This document shows, one piece after another, positions 63,244 through 64,000 of a DNA stretch of 64,000 nt. The first letter of the stretch is position 1, and each line of letters starts with the position of its first letter. A program made the position numbers and the translations under genes. The notes below the pieces were generated by a model that did no database searches, was not told the origin of the DNA, and worked only from the letters and a program-made list of their open reading frames with translations. The DNA comes from JADMIH01 sp036399775 (GTDB lineage Bacteria > Chloroflexota > Chloroflexia > QHBQ01 > JADMIH01), in the NCBI GenBank assembly GCA_036399775.1, contig DASWMJ010000018.1, forward strand, positions 1 to 64,000, in the 5' to 3' direction.

Positions 63244-64000
63244 ACAGGCAACCAAATAAGCCGTGTGCGCAATTACGGCGAGATATGGGACGCCGCCTTC
63301 ATAGACATGTGGACTAACGGTGCGATTACACAGAGTGAAATTGCACGACACCTGGGGGTCGAGGCGAGCAGAGCCATTTTGGTACAAGCAAAAAGACTCG
63401 GAGTTGCCGTGCCAAGATTTCCCACTGATACCCAGCATACTAATAGTCCAGTGCCGCCTAGTAGATTTGACAGTAAACCGCGCGGACATACACCCGACGT
63501 TTTTGGACTTAAGAGAAAGCAGTATAGGCAAAGATGGCTTGCGCTCCTGAGGGCTAATCCCGGCATAAAACGGAGTGCCGCGAGGTTTAAAGCGCCAGCC
63601 GTGTATGAATGGCTATATAAGAAGGATACAAAGTGGCTAAAGGCTAACCTCCCACCAAAGGCTCCCCGCGCTCTGGTCAGATGTACTATCGATTACGCGA
63701 TGCGAGATTCACAGGAGGCTGCATTGGTGGCGGAGACCGCCGCAAACATACGTAGTCAACCAGGACAACCATTGCAAATTACTGTTCGGTCTATTTGCAG
63801 GCAAATCGGCAGCGTGAGGCTTTTAGATGCGAAATACCTGCGCAAGCTACCTGTAACTCGGCAGACGCTCGCAGACGTAATCGAAACTACTGAAGCGTTC
63901 GCAGTACGGCGTATCCTGTGGCATGCAAACGAGAATAGTAAAGCTGCGCGATTTCCTTCAAGTCGACAATTTCAGCGCGAAGCCGGGGTTACGGCCTGCA
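63244..64000 (+). pseudogene. TnsD selector 2, C-terminal part after an in-frame TAA (runs off the window)
   Basis: Directly after the stop and in the same frame, 252 codons stay open to the end of the window: RVRNYGEIWDAAFIDMWTNG, then SEIARHLGVEASRAI (helix-turn-helix), then YEWLYKKDTKWLKANLPP and RKLPVTRQTLADVIE. This is the C-terminal half of a TnsD, matching selector 1 segment by segment (YAWLYRHDRVWLASHLP, DKLPLTQKLLDRESE). No ribosome site precedes a possible GTG (63265) or ATG (63307). One base change would restore a full-length protein. Readthrough, recent nonsense mutation and separate translation are all possible. Confidence 0.85.

Noticed and set aside
52000..64000. CRISPR-associated transposon (CAST)
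   Set aside because: No repeat array, Cas12k, Cas6-8 or other Cas effector was seen; both TniQ-type proteins are long TnsD forms. The Cas4-like nuclease alone is not evidence. The element runs beyond the window, so this could change.

Overview
The window looks like a chromosomal segment of a Chloroflexota bacterium (class not resolvable from here). The indicators are the LuxR-type regulator with an NB-ARC-like ATPase and TPRs, the SLH protein with a Pro/Thr-rich linker, the GH39-like secreted enzyme, and AT/GC-mixed intergenic palindromes. This is inference from gene style; no rRNA or other phylogenetic marker was seen.

Layout. 0-10.5 kb is ordinary chromosome: LtrA-like membrane protein, LuxR-family STAND regulator, GNAT acetyltransferase, glycogen-debranching enzyme, and glmS preceded by a clear glmS ribozyme and an 11-copy heptamer array. 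The intergenic spaces carry long perfect inverted repeats. 11.7-23 kb is a defence block. It holds an HTH/NB-ARC protein fused to a transposase-type zinc ribbon, a stretch of repeats and a hairpin-masked small gene, and a type I restriction-modification locus in the order hsdR-hsdS-mrr-like-(hsdM relic)-HEPN-hsdM, closed by an IS5-type insertion. 24-34 kb has a DnaE2-type polymerase under a LexA-like operator and a 1,872-residue Tat-exported RHS protein ending in a probable Ntox44-type toxin. 34.7-40.1 kb has an XRE regulator plus a PD-(D/E)XK protein, convergent with a zinc-hook ABC ATPase and its winged-helix partner; this resembles an ABC three-component (Lamassu-like) conflict system. 41-51 kb has an SLH surface protein, a 1,768-residue Avs-like STAND NTPase with a Cap4-type nuclease domain, and an exported GH39-like hydrolase with a small membrane protein.

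52-64 kb (running off the right edge) is a Tn7-like transposition module: two XRE regulators, a Cas4/RecB-like nuclease, three small ORFs, tnsA, tnsB, tnsC and two tnsD/tniQ genes. Two of the small ORFs are recognisable pieces of a TnsB-type transposase (first-Asp segment and C-terminal barrel), each with its own strong Shine-Dalgarno sequence. TnsB keeps a DDE triad with exactly the Tn7 spacing. TnsA has Gln where Tn7 TnsA has catalytic Glu63. The second TnsD is cut by one in-frame TAA, with the frame open on both sides. No CRISPR array or Cas effector is visible, so this is a protein-targeted (TnsD-type) element as far as the window shows.

Three small XRE regulators of one architecture (41.0, 52.5 and 54.2 kb) stand divergently beside the SLH gene, the Cas4-like gene and the tns operon. 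The strongest candidates for something new are the TnsB-fragment genes with the altered TnsA, the convergent ABC/PD-(D/E)XK system, and the NB-ARC/transposase-zinc-ribbon fusion.
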